Shown here one piece after another: positions 8,801 to 17,043 of a DNA stretch of 64,000 bases. Under the pieces are notes generated by a model that worked only from the letters and a program-made list of their open reading frames with translations, was not told the origin of the DNA and did not search any database. Within the stretch, counting starts at the first letter, position 1, and the number at the start of each line of letters is the position of its first letter. Position numbers and translations under genes: made by a program. Source of the stretch: Paramicrobacterium chengjingii (GTDB lineage: Bacteria > Actinomycetota > Actinomycetes > Actinomycetales > Microbacteriaceae); the NCBI RefSeq assembly GCF_011751765.2, contig NZ_CP061169.1:2666001-2730000 (forward strand). Direction: 5' to 3'.

Positions 8801-10349
8801 TGGTGCCACGATGCGCGGCCGACGCTTCATCGGCATGTGGGCCTCGTGCAACATCGCTGGTTCGCAGGTTGCCGATTCTCTCGGCGACAAGACCTTCGAG
8901 CAGGTTGAGAAGCACGGTTCCGGTTGCGGGGTTGTCTGCGAGAGGGAAGTCGCCCAACGGATTGTGCGGGGACGTCGTATGCGGCATCCATTTGAGCCAT
9001 TCGAACTCGCTCGCGATTCCCGTGCTCGTGAGCGCGGCAAATGTGACTTCGGATGGCGAATGCAGGCCGGCGAGCTGAACGCCAAGGGCGCGCACAGTGT
9101 CACAGACGGCGCTTGTCGCTCCACAGACTCCAAGCGCGCCCGCGATGTGTGGGTTCTCGACGACGGGAACGTGCGCGATCTGCTCGAACCGCGACCGAAG
9201 GGCGTCTAACCGTACTCGGTAGTCTTCAATACCGCCCTCGTTTTCAAGGTCGCCGATCGTTAATCTCCTCGGCATCGGTCCGATGCCGAGGCGCAGGTCG
9301 AGAAAGTTCCAGTGTTCGGGACGGCGCGTCCAGAGCATCGGACCAAGTTGCTGCGCCTCATCGAAGATTTCGGCAACAGACGGACTCTCCCGCAGGCGCG
9401 TCACGCGTTCCTGAGGCTCTTCGTTCACCAGACGATCTTCCATGGCCTCAAGCTGCAACTCGAAGTCGAAGATCTCTTTCTGCTGCTTCTTCGATGTGCG
9501 AGAACTCTGCATCAAGAAGTTCCCCATCATCATCATCGGAGCCATGGCGATGAATCCGAGGCTCAACGGGTTCTTCGTCATCGCGTACATGAATCCGCCC
9601 ATGAGCACGGGAGCGATCATCATGATCCAGGGGAACGGTCGAGGTTCCTTGTCTGACGGCACCTCCGGTGCGGGCATCTCTTCGCCGACGTACCGCAGCT
9701 CCACCCTCGGGGAGCGGTTGAAGCCGAGAAGGCCTCCACGCTCGATGATCGTGCGTTCGCCTGCATCTGTATCGTTGAGCGGAGTCACAGTGATCACCGT
9801 GTCTCCGAGCGTCGCTCGACGCCCCTCCATCATGCGCAGACGCGGAACGAGCCCACCATCAACGAGGATGCCGTTCGCTGAGTTGAGATCGACAATCTCG
9901 GTTCCCGCCGCCGTAATCTCAATGCGCGCATGCTTCTTCGAGACCATCGGGTCGTTGATCGTCACTGTTGCGTCTGCGTCTCGCCCGATCGTTCCGCTGC
10001 CTTCGGCGAGCAGGGTCTCGCGACCGGCATCCGGCCCGCTCAGAATTGTGAGAACTGCGGCGGCTGTCTCGTCTGTGCGAGTTGCTGCGTCGACGACAGA
10101 GACGTCGAAACCAGAGCCCAGCGCTGACTCGCCGATCGGGCTGTCGGGGTCGAGCGTCACGCGCTGGCTGCCATCGGGAGACGATACAGCCATCGTGACG
10201 TCGTCTGTTGCCCACGGCGCGAGCGCCAGGTTCGGATCATCGTGCAGGAATGTGCGCGCGACGTCACCGACGGTAGCCGTTGAGTCTGCCGTCACGACAA
10301 CGTCTGACGTAGCACCGTTCTCACGGCGAAGGACGAGCTTCAGCTTCAT
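5859..10349 (-). CDS. essC: Type VII secretion ATPase with N-terminal FHA domain (EssC/EccC)
   Basis: At 1496 residues it is close to Firmicutes EssC (about 1480). Order of parts: a ubiquitin-like N-terminus, an FHA domain (roughly 97-190, with GTIGRD and SKKHARI), two membrane segments (about 235-277), a linker, then three FtsK/SpoIIIE-type ATPase domains. Walker A motifs are GGTTGSGKS (711-719), GTGGTGKT (about 1038) and GGPPRSGKT (about 1314). The first Walker B is VIDEF with its catalytic Glu; the second reads LLDGF and the third VVENL, so only domain 1 looks hydrolytically competent. It is the motor that exports WXG100-type substrates across the membrane. The start overlaps the stop of the upstream RDD/FHA gene by ATGA. 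Confidence 0.95.
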   Translation of the reverse strand: MKLKLVLRRENGATSDVVVTADSTATVGDVARTFLHDDPNLALAPWATDDVTMAVSSPDGSQRVTLDPDSPIGESALGSGFDVSVVDAATRTDETAAAVLTILSGPDAGRETLLAEGSGTIGRDADATVTINDPMVSKKHARIEITAAGTEIVDLNSANGILVDGGLVPRLRMMEGRRATLGDTVITVTPLNDTDAGERTIIERGGLLGFNRSPRVELRYVGEEMPAPEVPSDKEPRPFPWIMMIAPVLMGGFMYAMTKNPLSLGFIAMAPMMMMGNFLMQSSRTSKKQQKEIFDFELQLEAMEDRLVNEEPQERVTRLRESPSVAEIFDEAQQLGPMLWTRRPEHWNFLDLRLGIGPMPRRLTIGDLENEGGIEDYRVRLDALRSRFEQIAHVPVVENPHIAGALGVCGATSAVCDTVRALGVQLAGLHSPSEVTFAALTSTGIASEFEWLKWMPHTTSPHNPLGDFPLADNPATGTVLLNLLEGLVAERIGNLRTSDVARGPHADEASAAHRGTKVGDDKFESDFEPETPVLIMFIDNDVDVDRARLVQLIERAAEARIYAIWMAPTIEALPAACRTVVDVASGLDHAQVSFVRQGRTVDDVDVEGVSQHYATVLARRLAPVVDAGAVIADSSDLPRSVSLLSLTGSDLADDPQAALERWHQNASIIDRSGGAPVRRKRAGTLRALIGQGSPDAMHLDLRVQGPHALVGGTTGSGKSEFLQAWVLGMAAEYSPDRVTFLFVDYKGGSAFAECVNLPHCVGLVTDLSPHLVRRALTSLRAELHFREHLLNRKKAKDLLELEKRGDPECPPALVLVIDEFAALAGEVPEFVDGVVDIAQRGRSLGIHLIMATQRPAGVIKDNLRANTNLRVALRMADESDSKDVVGDAIAGTFDPTIPGRGIAKTGPGRLIPFQSGYAGGWTSDEPEKSAVDVAEFHFGTLIPWESEATSDAHEVEEDLGPNDQTRMVASFVAAAKDARIPEPRRPWLDDLPETYDLIELPHRSDEAIVMGVSDRPEKQAQEPSYFFPDRDGHMAIYGTGGTGKTALLRTLAISSVLGDQGGPVHVFGMDFGTGALRSIEALPHVGSVVPGDDYERVSRLLKTLRGELNRRSEEFSNVNAGSIAEYRELAGVPREPRILLLLDGFGGFRSEYETTLARAPLYNAFIRLLGEGRPLGMHVVLTADRSGSVPSAVSAAIQRRTILRLPDPASYQLLGAPKDVLDESSPPGRAVVDGYETQLAVIGGTANVSEQTRATESLAAELVERGVGRAPEVGALPKEAPIEDMPDAVNDLPVAGISEETLAPCGFEPIGTFMIGGPPRSGKTNTLRALTRTIKAWDPGAKLFHIAGRRAKLADDMEWTRSAVRTDDVIELVKELTEIVSDEEITDKLVIVVENLTQFNGSAADKPLVTLAQRVNRSDHLLITEADVANLSSGIGLIGEMKAGRAGIVLKPDTHDGDSIFKTPFPRVARHESPEGRGFMVQNGQVLRVQVPLVSP

Positions 10350-11656
10350 GACCGCGCTCCCTTCATGAGAATTCGAAACTCACAGTTCCCGCACCTGACG
10401 ATGCTTCCGGTCAGCCACGTTGGCACGAACGGCTCAAGTGCCCGTTCGCTGCCATCTGCCTGAACCATGACCGTTCCGTTCGAGGATCCGCGGTCTTCCA
10501 CCCAGACGCCGCGGGCTTCGGCTCCGAAGAGGGCGTGCGTCTTCGACATCGAGTGCGACGGGTCGTTCACGGCGACGAGGTTTACTTGTTCGCCGTCGCG
10601 GGCCTCCGGGTTACGCCCGACGATGACGGGCGCATCGGTAATTCCAATGGAGACTCCCCCGCCCTCGACAATGTATTCGATCGATTCCGGTTGCGGTGCG
10701 TGGTGAGAGGCCGCACTATCGTCGGCGGATGCCGTGGCAGAGATTGTCGCTTCAGAGTCGACAGGCACCTGGGCCGTAGGTGTCGATGCTTCAGGCGCCG
10801 ACGGCGCAGGAGCGGGAGGCACGCTGACCGCCCAGTCGTCTCGATTGTCGCCCGGCGGGAGAATCGGGTTCTCACCGACGACGCTCAGCCGAGAGCGCTC
10901 ACCTGGCGCAAAGTGACTGTCGGTCGCTGTCGAGTCGAGTGCCGGAAGATCCGTTTCGACAATTCTCTCGGGACGGGCAATGCGACGTTCTGCTCGGCGC
11001 AGATCCTTGAGGTCCAACGGATTGAGTCCCAGACGAATGTCGACGACCCGACTCTTCGACACTCTGTCGAGCCAACCGATGCCTCGCTCGCTCCACAGCG
11101 ATGAGCAGAGAAAAAGTGCGGGTCCGATCAGCGGAAGCACGACGTTTGCAGTCTGCAGAATCAGAGTACGCAGTACGATGCGCCAAAATCCGGGCTTTCG
11201 CATCTTCACGACGCTCACCGACCGGATGCCAGCCAATGCCTTGCCGACCGTCATCCCCCTCAGCCCGTGCAGTGCGACCTCGACGATGATGAAGATCCAG
11301 CCGAGAAGCATGCCGCCCAGCATGACGATGACAAGAAGCAGAAAGTTCGGCTGCTTCGTGAATACCTCGATGCCGGGCCTCGCCCAATTGGCGCCGGTAA
11401 GCAGAAACCACGCGGCCGTCAGCCCGGGAGACGCAACGATCAGATAGCAGACGATGTCCGAGAAGTACGCGAGGGAGCGTCGGCCAGACCTCGCCGGTAC
11501 GATGCCGAGTTGGTCGGCGGTGAGCAGCGCTTCAGCATACTCTTCACGATTACGGGCGCGTTCCGCGGCTTTCTCTGCTGCAGGATCCCTCAACGTCATC
11601 GCCTGCACCTGCTGCTCAGCCTCACGCCGAGCACGACGACCATCTGCAACCGTCAC
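10346..11656 (-). CDS. RDD-domain membrane protein with C-terminal FHA domain
   Basis: 436 residues. After a charged, helical N-terminus (1-60), three to four membrane helices (about 65-215) match an RDD domain. A Pro/Ala/Ser-rich linker follows, and an FHA domain fills residues 330-436 (VGRNPEA, SKTHA, DRGSSNGT). It is translationally coupled to essC (ATGA), which also carries an FHA domain, so the two probably assemble together and may respond to a Ser/Thr kinase encoded elsewhere. The GTG start at 11656 has GGAGG five bases upstream and marks the head of the T7SS operon. Possible role: an EssB/EccD-like membrane partner, inferred from context only. Confidence 0.85.
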   Translation of the reverse strand: MTVADGRRARREAEQQVQAMTLRDPAAEKAAERARNREEYAEALLTADQLGIVPARSGRRSLAYFSDIVCYLIVASPGLTAAWFLLTGANWARPGIEVFTKQPNFLLLVIVMLGGMLLGWIFIIVEVALHGLRGMTVGKALAGIRSVSVVKMRKPGFWRIVLRTLILQTANVVLPLIGPALFLCSSLWSERGIGWLDRVSKSRVVDIRLGLNPLDLKDLRRAERRIARPERIVETDLPALDSTATDSHFAPGERSRLSVVGENPILPPGDNRDDWAVSVPPAPAPSAPEASTPTAQVPVDSEATISATASADDSAASHHAPQPESIEYIVEGGGVSIGITDAPVIVGRNPEARDGEQVNLVAVNDPSHSMSKTHALFGAEARGVWVEDRGSSNGTVMVQADGSERALEPFVPTWLTGSIVRCGNCEFRILMKGARS

Positions 11657-11732
11657 TCATTCCTCCCCGAGCGACGCGCTCAGAACACTCTGGCGTCGCC
11701 CGCAGACAGCTTAACGAACGACGTCGCCGCAG

Positions 11733-12668
11733 TCATGGTGGAGTTCTGCCCATGGCGTGCATCTCGGGCGAAAAGGGCACGCCCGTCGCACGTTCCGCCT
11801 CGGCCCAGATGGCTGCCGCGACAGTGCGGTTCGTTGTCAACGATGCCGGGGTGCAGCGCGTGGCATCGCCCTTCAGCATCCATTTCGGCCCATAGAACGC
11901 GTGGCCGACTGGCGGTGACGAGTCGGATGCCGCACAAACAATGGGCAGCGCTCCACGGTGCTTTCCCTGACTGAAGGGTGCCTGCAGGTTGTCGCGAAAT
12001 CGCTTGACGCGGCGCGGCTCGTTCACGGCCGGAACGCGCGGTGTTCTGCCCGAGATGGAGTAGCCGGGGTGAGCGACGAGCGACCTCACGAGAACTCCGG
12101 ATGCCGCGAGGCGACGATCGAGCTCGAAGCCAAACGACTGCAGCATGATCTTTGAACGAGCGTAGGCGAGGAGGCCGTTGTAGAAGCGCTCCGACTGCGG
12201 GTCGTCGAGGCGTGGCCACGGCCAGAGCACCGTTTGGCTGCCGAGCGTCACGATGCGGGAGCCGGGCGTGCGCTTCAGTGCAGGCAGCAGCGCGGCGGCG
12301 AGAGCGAAGTGACCGAAGAAGTTTGTGGCGGCGACGAGTTCGAGTCCGTCGACGGTTTCCCTGCGCGTCGACGGCGTGTGCACGATGCCAGCGTTCTCGA
12401 TCAGCACGTCGATGCGTTCCATAGCGTTCAACTGCGCGGCGGCCTCGGCAACCGAACCGAGATCTGCGGTATCGAGTCGCACGAACTCAAGTTGCGCCGT
12501 TGGCACCCGCCGCCGAATGGCCGCTGCTGCGGCATCCGCCCGTTCGTCGCTGCGACATGCCATCACCACGCGGTCACCCGACTCAACGAGGCGCAGAGTC
12601 GTCCAGAACCCGAGGCCCGCGTTCGCGCCCGTCACGACGACCGTGCGGCGTTCTACCCGCAGGCTCAT
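11733..12668 (-). CDS. Short-chain dehydrogenase/reductase
   Basis: 311 residues with a Rossmann fold: cofactor motif T-G-A-N-A-G-L-G (residues 13-20), N-A-G at the end of strand 4, and catalytic Y-A-R-S-K. It resembles the retinol-dehydrogenase/protochlorophyllide-reductase-like branch of the extended SDR family, which uses NADP(H). The substrate is unknown. It starts three bases after the chorismate mutase stop, on the same strand and probably on the same transcript. Confidence 0.88.
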   Translation of the reverse strand: MSLRVERRTVVVTGANAGLGFWTTLRLVESGDRVVMACRSDERADAAAAAIRRRVPTAQLEFVRLDTADLGSVAEAAAQLNAMERIDVLIENAGIVHTPSTRRETVDGLELVAATNFFGHFALAAALLPALKRTPGSRIVTLGSQTVLWPWPRLDDPQSERFYNGLLAYARSKIMLQSFGFELDRRLAASGVLVRSLVAHPGYSISGRTPRVPAVNEPRRVKRFRDNLQAPFSQGKHRGALPIVCAASDSSPPVGHAFYGPKWMLKGDATRCTPASLTTNRTVAAAIWAEAERATGVPFSPEMHAMGRTPP

Positions 12669-12671
12669 TTT

Positions 12672-12968
12672 CTACCGTTCGCGCGCGATGCGCTCGTGGT
12701 GGTGGATGACCTCCGATACCACGAACGTGAACCACTTCTCGGCAAATTCAGGGTCGAGCTCCGAGTCTGCGGCGAGCTCGCGCAAGCGCGTGATCTGCCG
12801 TGCCTCCCGCGACGGGTCAGACGGCGGCAGACCGTGCGTCGCCTTGAGCGAGCCGACCTCCTGCGTGCACTTGAAGCGCTCAGCCAGCAGGTGCACGAGC
12901 GCTGCGTCGATATTGTCGATGCTTTTGCGCAGACGGTTCAGTTCGGCCATGGCTTCAGAGTCGGACAT
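12672..12968 (-). CDS. Chorismate mutase, AroQ class
   Basis: 98 residues, all helical, no fused dehydratase or dehydrogenase and no signal peptide, so a stand-alone cytoplasmic AroQ-type mutase. It converts chorismate to prephenate for Phe/Tyr synthesis. The L-R-x-x-I-D-x-I-D N-terminal helix and the E-V-[GS]-x-x-K segment carrying the active-site Lys are typical. It sits between an FtsX-type permease and an SDR, not near other aromatic pathway genes. In many actinomycetes such a small mutase works with DAHP synthase, which would be encoded elsewhere. Confidence 0.85.
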   Translation of the reverse strand: MSDSEAMAELNRLRKSIDNIDAALVHLLAERFKCTQEVGSLKATHGLPPSDPSREARQITRLRELAADSELDPEFAEKWFTFVVSEVIHHHERIARER

Positions 12969-12984
12969 GCCCCAAGCCTAACCG

Positions 12985-14367
12985 TCACACGCGCTCCGGC
13001 TGTGTCAGCACACGCGACAGCACGGGCTTCGTCGATGCGACCGCTACCCCGACGAGTGCGAATCCAGCGACGAAACAGACAACGATCACGAGAAGTGACG
13101 CGGGAGCGAAGATCACCGAGAGGCCGAGCAGCGGAAACACGAGCACGCCACCGACGATCGCCGACAAGAGCGCGACGAAGATCAGCGGAACGAACACCAG
13201 TCGTGTTCGCACGGCTTCCATCGCTGAGCGAGACATGCCCACGCGATCGAGGTTCACCCACGTCTCTCTGCGGTCGAGAATCTCTGCTGCCTGGTTGACA
13301 CCGGCCGAGCACGCAACCATGAGAAATGACGCGATGAGGGTAATCAGAATCCCCGTGCGAATGTCGAAGATGAGCACCAGGTCTTGCGGGTTTGCCGAGG
13401 CGGATGCTGTGACGGCCAGTGCCGTGCCTGAACCACCAACGACGGCGACGAAGCTCGTCATGGCTACCCCGGACACCTGGCGCCACGCGGCTTTGGGGTT
13501 GTCGAGAATGCTGCGTGCAGCGATGAGCTTCTGCGCCGTCTTCGCCGAACGCAACTGTGCCCTGGCGAGCAGCCCGACGGCCCAGGGCCCGACGAGGCCG
13601 AGCACAGCAACACCGGCACCGAACGTTCCGGCGAGAACAATGATCACGACCCCCCAGTCGCCGAGGGCTCCTAGGCTTTGCAGCACGATGAATCCAGTGA
13701 TCACGATGCCGGCCCCGACAAGCACTCGCACCCAGTGCACGCGCTGCGGCTGCTGCTTTGTGCGCACTCCGAGCGGAGAGATCACCACCTGGCGCAGCCC
13801 AATGACGCTGCTGAGTGCTGCAATCACAGCGACTCCGGCGACGACGCCGAGGACCATCGGCGCTCCGACCCACAGCGATGCTGCGCCGATCTGCTCTCCC
13901 CCAAACGGAATGAGGCCGACAAGAGGCATGGATGCTGCATAGAGCGCCACCCCGACCAGCGCGCCGATGACCGCGACGGCAGTCGATTCGACGACGGTCA
14001 TGCGAATCACAGCACCAGGCGTTGCGCCGAGCAGTCGCAGTGTTGAGAGACGATCGTCGCGACGTCGCGCAGACAATCGAGCCGCCGAGCCGCCCAGCGA
14101 GGCAAGCGGCACAACGAGAAGGGCGAGTGCGAGAACGCTGAGCATCTGGTACAGGGCTGCGTCATCACTCGTCCAGCGCCAGAACATCAACACGCCGCCG
14201 GCGACGATCAGCAGAAGCGCCGTCGTGACGGCAAACGCGATGGCGGGCAACACGATTGTTGCCGGGCTTTGAGCGCCGGGTCGTGCAAGCATCCAGGTCA
14301 GACGAATGACGGGCATGCGTCCTTTGTGAGGGACAGACTGCGTTGGCTGCGTTGCGATGGCGGTCAT
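12985..14367 (-). CDS. FtsX-like ABC transporter permease
   Basis: About 460 residues with eight to ten hydrophobic segments and a duplicated FtsX-type layout. The R-R-D-D-R-L-S-T-L-R-L-L-G-A coupling helix is typical of MacB/LolC-family permeases. The start at 14367 is preferred over 14379 because GGAG lies six bases upstream and the ATG overlaps the stop of the ATPase gene as ATGA. With that ATPase it forms an exporter or mechanotransmission complex, possibly for a peptide, lipid or antimicrobial. There is no periplasmic MacB-like domain. Confidence 0.88.
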   Translation of the reverse strand: MTAIATQPTQSVPHKGRMPVIRLTWMLARPGAQSPATIVLPAIAFAVTTALLLIVAGGVLMFWRWTSDDAALYQMLSVLALALLVVPLASLGGSAARLSARRRDDRLSTLRLLGATPGAVIRMTVVESTAVAVIGALVGVALYAASMPLVGLIPFGGEQIGAASLWVGAPMVLGVVAGVAVIAALSSVIGLRQVVISPLGVRTKQQPQRVHWVRVLVGAGIVITGFIVLQSLGALGDWGVVIIVLAGTFGAGVAVLGLVGPWAVGLLARAQLRSAKTAQKLIAARSILDNPKAAWRQVSGVAMTSFVAVVGGSGTALAVTASASANPQDLVLIFDIRTGILITLIASFLMVACSAGVNQAAEILDRRETWVNLDRVGMSRSAMEAVRTRLVFVPLIFVALLSAIVGGVLVFPLLGLSVIFAPASLLVIVVCFVAGFALVGVAVASTKPVLSRVLTQPERV

Positions 14368-15248
14368 TGCTGGCTCCATCCGCTGCCGAGAAACTGCGTT
14401 TCGGTGGGCTGCTGTGGAACTTTACCTTGCCGTGACGCGTCATGCTGCAGCATCCCGTCTCGCATGCGGATCGTGCGCGAACAGCGAGATGCCACCGTCT
14501 CGTCGTGGGTGACAACGACGAGCGTGTTGCCCTGACCGACCGTCGAGTCGAGTAAGGCAGACATGACACCGTCTCCGGTTGTCGAGTCAAGGGCACCCGT
14601 CGGCTCATCGGCGAAGATCACTGTCGCGCCCGTCACCTGAGCCCGCGCGATGGCGACGCGCTGCGCCTGACCGCCTGACAGTTCCCCGATGCGACGTGTT
14701 TCAAGACCGGCGAGCCCCAGTAGATGAAGCCAGTGCATGGCACGCCCTTCCGCCTCGCGGCGCGGATACCCGGCCATCATGAGCGGCAACGCCACGTTCT
14801 CAACGGCAGTGAGCTCTGGTAAGAGAAGTCCCTGCTGAAACACAAAGCCAAACGATTCGCGGCGCAGTCGCGACCGCTCCTTCTCGCCGAGCTCGCTCAC
14901 ACGAACGGCCCCGGCAATCGAGTGAAATGAGACGCTGCCTGCGTCGGGAACGATGATGCCCGCAAGTGCGTGCAGAAGCGTCGTCTTACCCGAACCGGAT
15001 GCCCCCATAATGGCGACGGACTCCCCCGGCGCAACCGCGAAGCTGACACCGGCGAGGGCACGGGCAGGGCCGTAACTCTTGTGCAAGTTTTCGGCCGCCA
15101 GGACGGGCGGAACTGCAACGGGCGCAGCTCCTGCCGGCGGAACGGAAACGGATGGAACACCGTATGCGGAGTCGTTGTAGTTGGTCATGACTCCATGCTC
15201 GTCATCCGCCGGAGCGAGCACATCGCGCGCTGGAGTGATCTGTGTCAT
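14364..15248 (-). CDS. ABC transporter ATP-binding protein, MacB/LolD type
   Basis: 294 residues. After a non-conserved 45-residue N-terminus come Walker A G-A-S-G-S-G-K-T-T, a Q-loop, signature L-S-G-G-Q and Walker B V-I-F-A-D-E-P with H-loop T-H-D. It belongs to the MacB/LolD/FtsE group and powers the adjacent FtsX-like permease, to which it is coupled by ATGA. The start is uncertain: ATG at 15248 has GGAGG too close, and an in-frame ATG at 15188 has GGAG nearby. The functional domain begins well after both. Confidence 0.9.
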   Translation of the reverse strand: MTQITPARDVLAPADDEHGVMTNYNDSAYGVPSVSVPPAGAAPVAVPPVLAAENLHKSYGPARALAGVSFAVAPGESVAIMGASGSGKTTLLHALAGIIVPDAGSVSFHSIAGAVRVSELGEKERSRLRRESFGFVFQQGLLLPELTAVENVALPLMMAGYPRREAEGRAMHWLHLLGLAGLETRRIGELSGGQAQRVAIARAQVTGATVIFADEPTGALDSTTGDGVMSALLDSTVGQGNTLVVVTHDETVASRCSRTIRMRDGMLQHDASRQGKVPQQPTETQFLGSGWSQQ

Positions 15249-15287
15249 CCTCCGGTCGCAGTTACTCGAAACGCTCGACGCAGAGGG

Positions 15288-15920
15288 TCAGACTCCGCTG
15301 AGCTGAGGTGCCGCTGCGTGCTCGAGCCGCTCCGTCAGCCGTGTGCGCACATCGGGCCATTCGTCTGCGAGCACGGAGTAGACGGCTGTGTCTCGCCAGG
15401 TTCCGTCTGCACGAATCTTGTGGTGCCGCAGGATTCCCTCGAACGAGGCACCCAGCTTGGCGATGGCCGCCCGAGACCGGGCGTTGACAGCATCCGTCTG
15501 AATCTTCACTCTCTCAAACCCCGCGTCGAAGGCGAGGGTCATGAGCAGCAGCTTGCACTCCGGGTTGACGCCGGTTCCCCACGCGGCTGGGTGGTACGCC
15601 GTCCAACCGATATGCGCTCCCCTGTTGACCACGTCGATGTCGCCGAGCGACGTCGTGCCGATAATGCGCCCGTTGTCGGGACCGGCAGCGAGCCGCACGG
15701 TGAACGGTATGCCCGTGGCAAACGGGTAGTGGCTGCGCAGCTCGCGCGCGAACGTCGCGGCGTCACCCGGCATGCCCGCCACCCCGCCGCCGTAGCCGAA
15801 TTCATACACCTCAGGCCGAACAATGGCACTAAAGAGCTCTGGGGCGTCGGTGTCGACGAGAGGTTCGAGGCGCACGAACCGACCGACGAGCGGTGCCGGG
15901 TCGGGAAAGACGGCAGTCAT
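15288..15920 (-). CDS. GNAT-family N-acetyltransferase, RimJ/RimL type
   Basis: 210 residues. The N-terminus (L-V-G-R-F-V-R-L-E-P-L) and the later G-T-x-x-N-x-x-x-K segment with the asparagine-based R-S-R-A-A-I-A-K-L-G-A-x-x-E-G motif are typical of RimJ/RimL-like acetyltransferases acting on protein N-termini or small amines, with acetyl-CoA as donor. The actual substrate is unknown. It is coupled by ATGA overlap to the upstream lactonase-like gene. Confidence 0.88.
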   Translation of the reverse strand: MTAVFPDPAPLVGRFVRLEPLVDTDAPELFSAIVRPEVYEFGYGGGVAGMPGDAATFARELRSHYPFATGIPFTVRLAAGPDNGRIIGTTSLGDIDVVNRGAHIGWTAYHPAAWGTGVNPECKLLLMTLAFDAGFERVKIQTDAVNARSRAAIAKLGASFEGILRHHKIRADGTWRDTAVYSVLADEWPDVRTRLTERLEHAAAPQLSGV

Positions 15921-17005
15921 GAATCGATATTAACGCTCGCGCGAGCGAGGCACGTGGCGCTTCCGGTCTCAACGGTGCCCACGACAGTGCGCGGAATGCC
16001 CGTGCGGTCGTCGAGGCGATGCGTGGCCACGTCGCCCGAGAACTGGTGAGCCACATGCACCACCGCGCCGTCGACGATGTGGTGTCTGGGCCAGTTGCCT
16101 CCCGATTCCACGTCGCCGATCGCACGCAGTTCTGTGCCGTCGCCGCGCACCTCGAGAGTCGATATTCGGTTGGTTCCACGGATGCCGACATACAGTCGGT
16201 CCCGTCTGTCGCCGATCGCGATCTCTGCGCCCGTGTCGTCATTTTCGAGGGAATCTGCGCTTGCTCTCACCGCCGTGAGCACCCGCAGAGCGCCCGACTC
16301 GTCGAAGCGCAGCGTGAACACTTCGCCCGAGTACTCAGTGAGCACGTGCAGGTGGCCGCTCTCGTGCCACAGCGTATGCCGCGGGCCGACGCCTCGCGGC
16401 AACGAGACGTCCTGCCGGTGCACGAGGCCAGAACGGGTCGGTCGCCACACGCGAACCAGGTCGAACCCGAGATCTGTTGTGACCACGAGACCATTCGGCA
16501 GCCAGCGCGATTGGTGCGCGTGCGGCTCGCGTGCCGCGGCATCCGGTGTCGAGAGAGACGCAAGCCCGGTGTCGTCGTCGGCGTCGAAGCCGTAGGGATC
16601 CCGTGACGCTGGTTCCGTCACGACGGGTCGTCCGGCGAAGCGTCCATCGTCGCTTAGCGGAATCCAGATGATCGCGCCCGTGCCGTAGTCGGCAGCGACG
16701 AGAGCGCTGCCGTCCGGAGCGACCGATAGGTGGCAGACTCCGGCGTCAACGGTGGTGTCGGCCAACGCATCGAGGGTTACACCATCGGGGCGCAGCGCGA
16801 GCACCCTGCCGGTGAATTCTTCAGAGGCGTACACCACCGGATGCTCCGGGTGCACCGTCAGCCACGACGGTGACTGCGCCGCGTGCGCGAACGACGGGCG
16901 CAGCGTTCCGGCATCTTCCCGCGTCAGCGCGACGATCCCCGCTGCCGTGCCATCGCCGTCGGCCGTGTAGGTTCCGAGCCAAAAAGTGGGTTGCGAGTCT
17001 GCCAT
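15917..17005 (-). CDS. Lactonase family beta-propeller protein (Pgl-like)
   Basis: About 362 residues from ATG 17005. An upstream extension of the frame to 17083 is unlikely because it would run into the divergent gene's start and lacks family similarity. The N-terminus F-W-L-G-T-Y-T and the repeated blade motifs (P-S-W-L-T, G-P-R-H, W-P-R-H) are those of the seven-bladed YbhE/Pgl lactonases, which hydrolyse 6-phosphogluconolactone or related lactones. The substrate here is not proven. It overlaps the GNAT gene by four bases. Confidence 0.85.
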   Translation of the reverse strand: MADSQPTFWLGTYTADGDGTAAGIVALTREDAGTLRPSFAHAAQSPSWLTVHPEHPVVYASEEFTGRVLALRPDGVTLDALADTTVDAGVCHLSVAPDGSALVAADYGTGAIIWIPLSDDGRFAGRPVVTEPASRDPYGFDADDDTGLASLSTPDAAAREPHAHQSRWLPNGLVVTTDLGFDLVRVWRPTRSGLVHRQDVSLPRGVGPRHTLWHESGHLHVLTEYSGEVFTLRFDESGALRVLTAVRASADSLENDDTGAEIAIGDRRDRLYVGIRGTNRISTLEVRGDGTELRAIGDVESGGNWPRHHIVDGAVVHVAHQFSGDVATHRLDDRTGIPRTVVGTVETGSATCLARASVNIDS

Positions 17006-17043
17006 GCACTTCAGTCTGCCAGCAGAACGTGCCACCATTGAGC

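Noticed and set aside
7098..9209. 703-codon open frame on the plus strand
   Set aside because: Entirely antisense to the EssC gene, whose domains are unmistakable; composition is that of a shadow frame.
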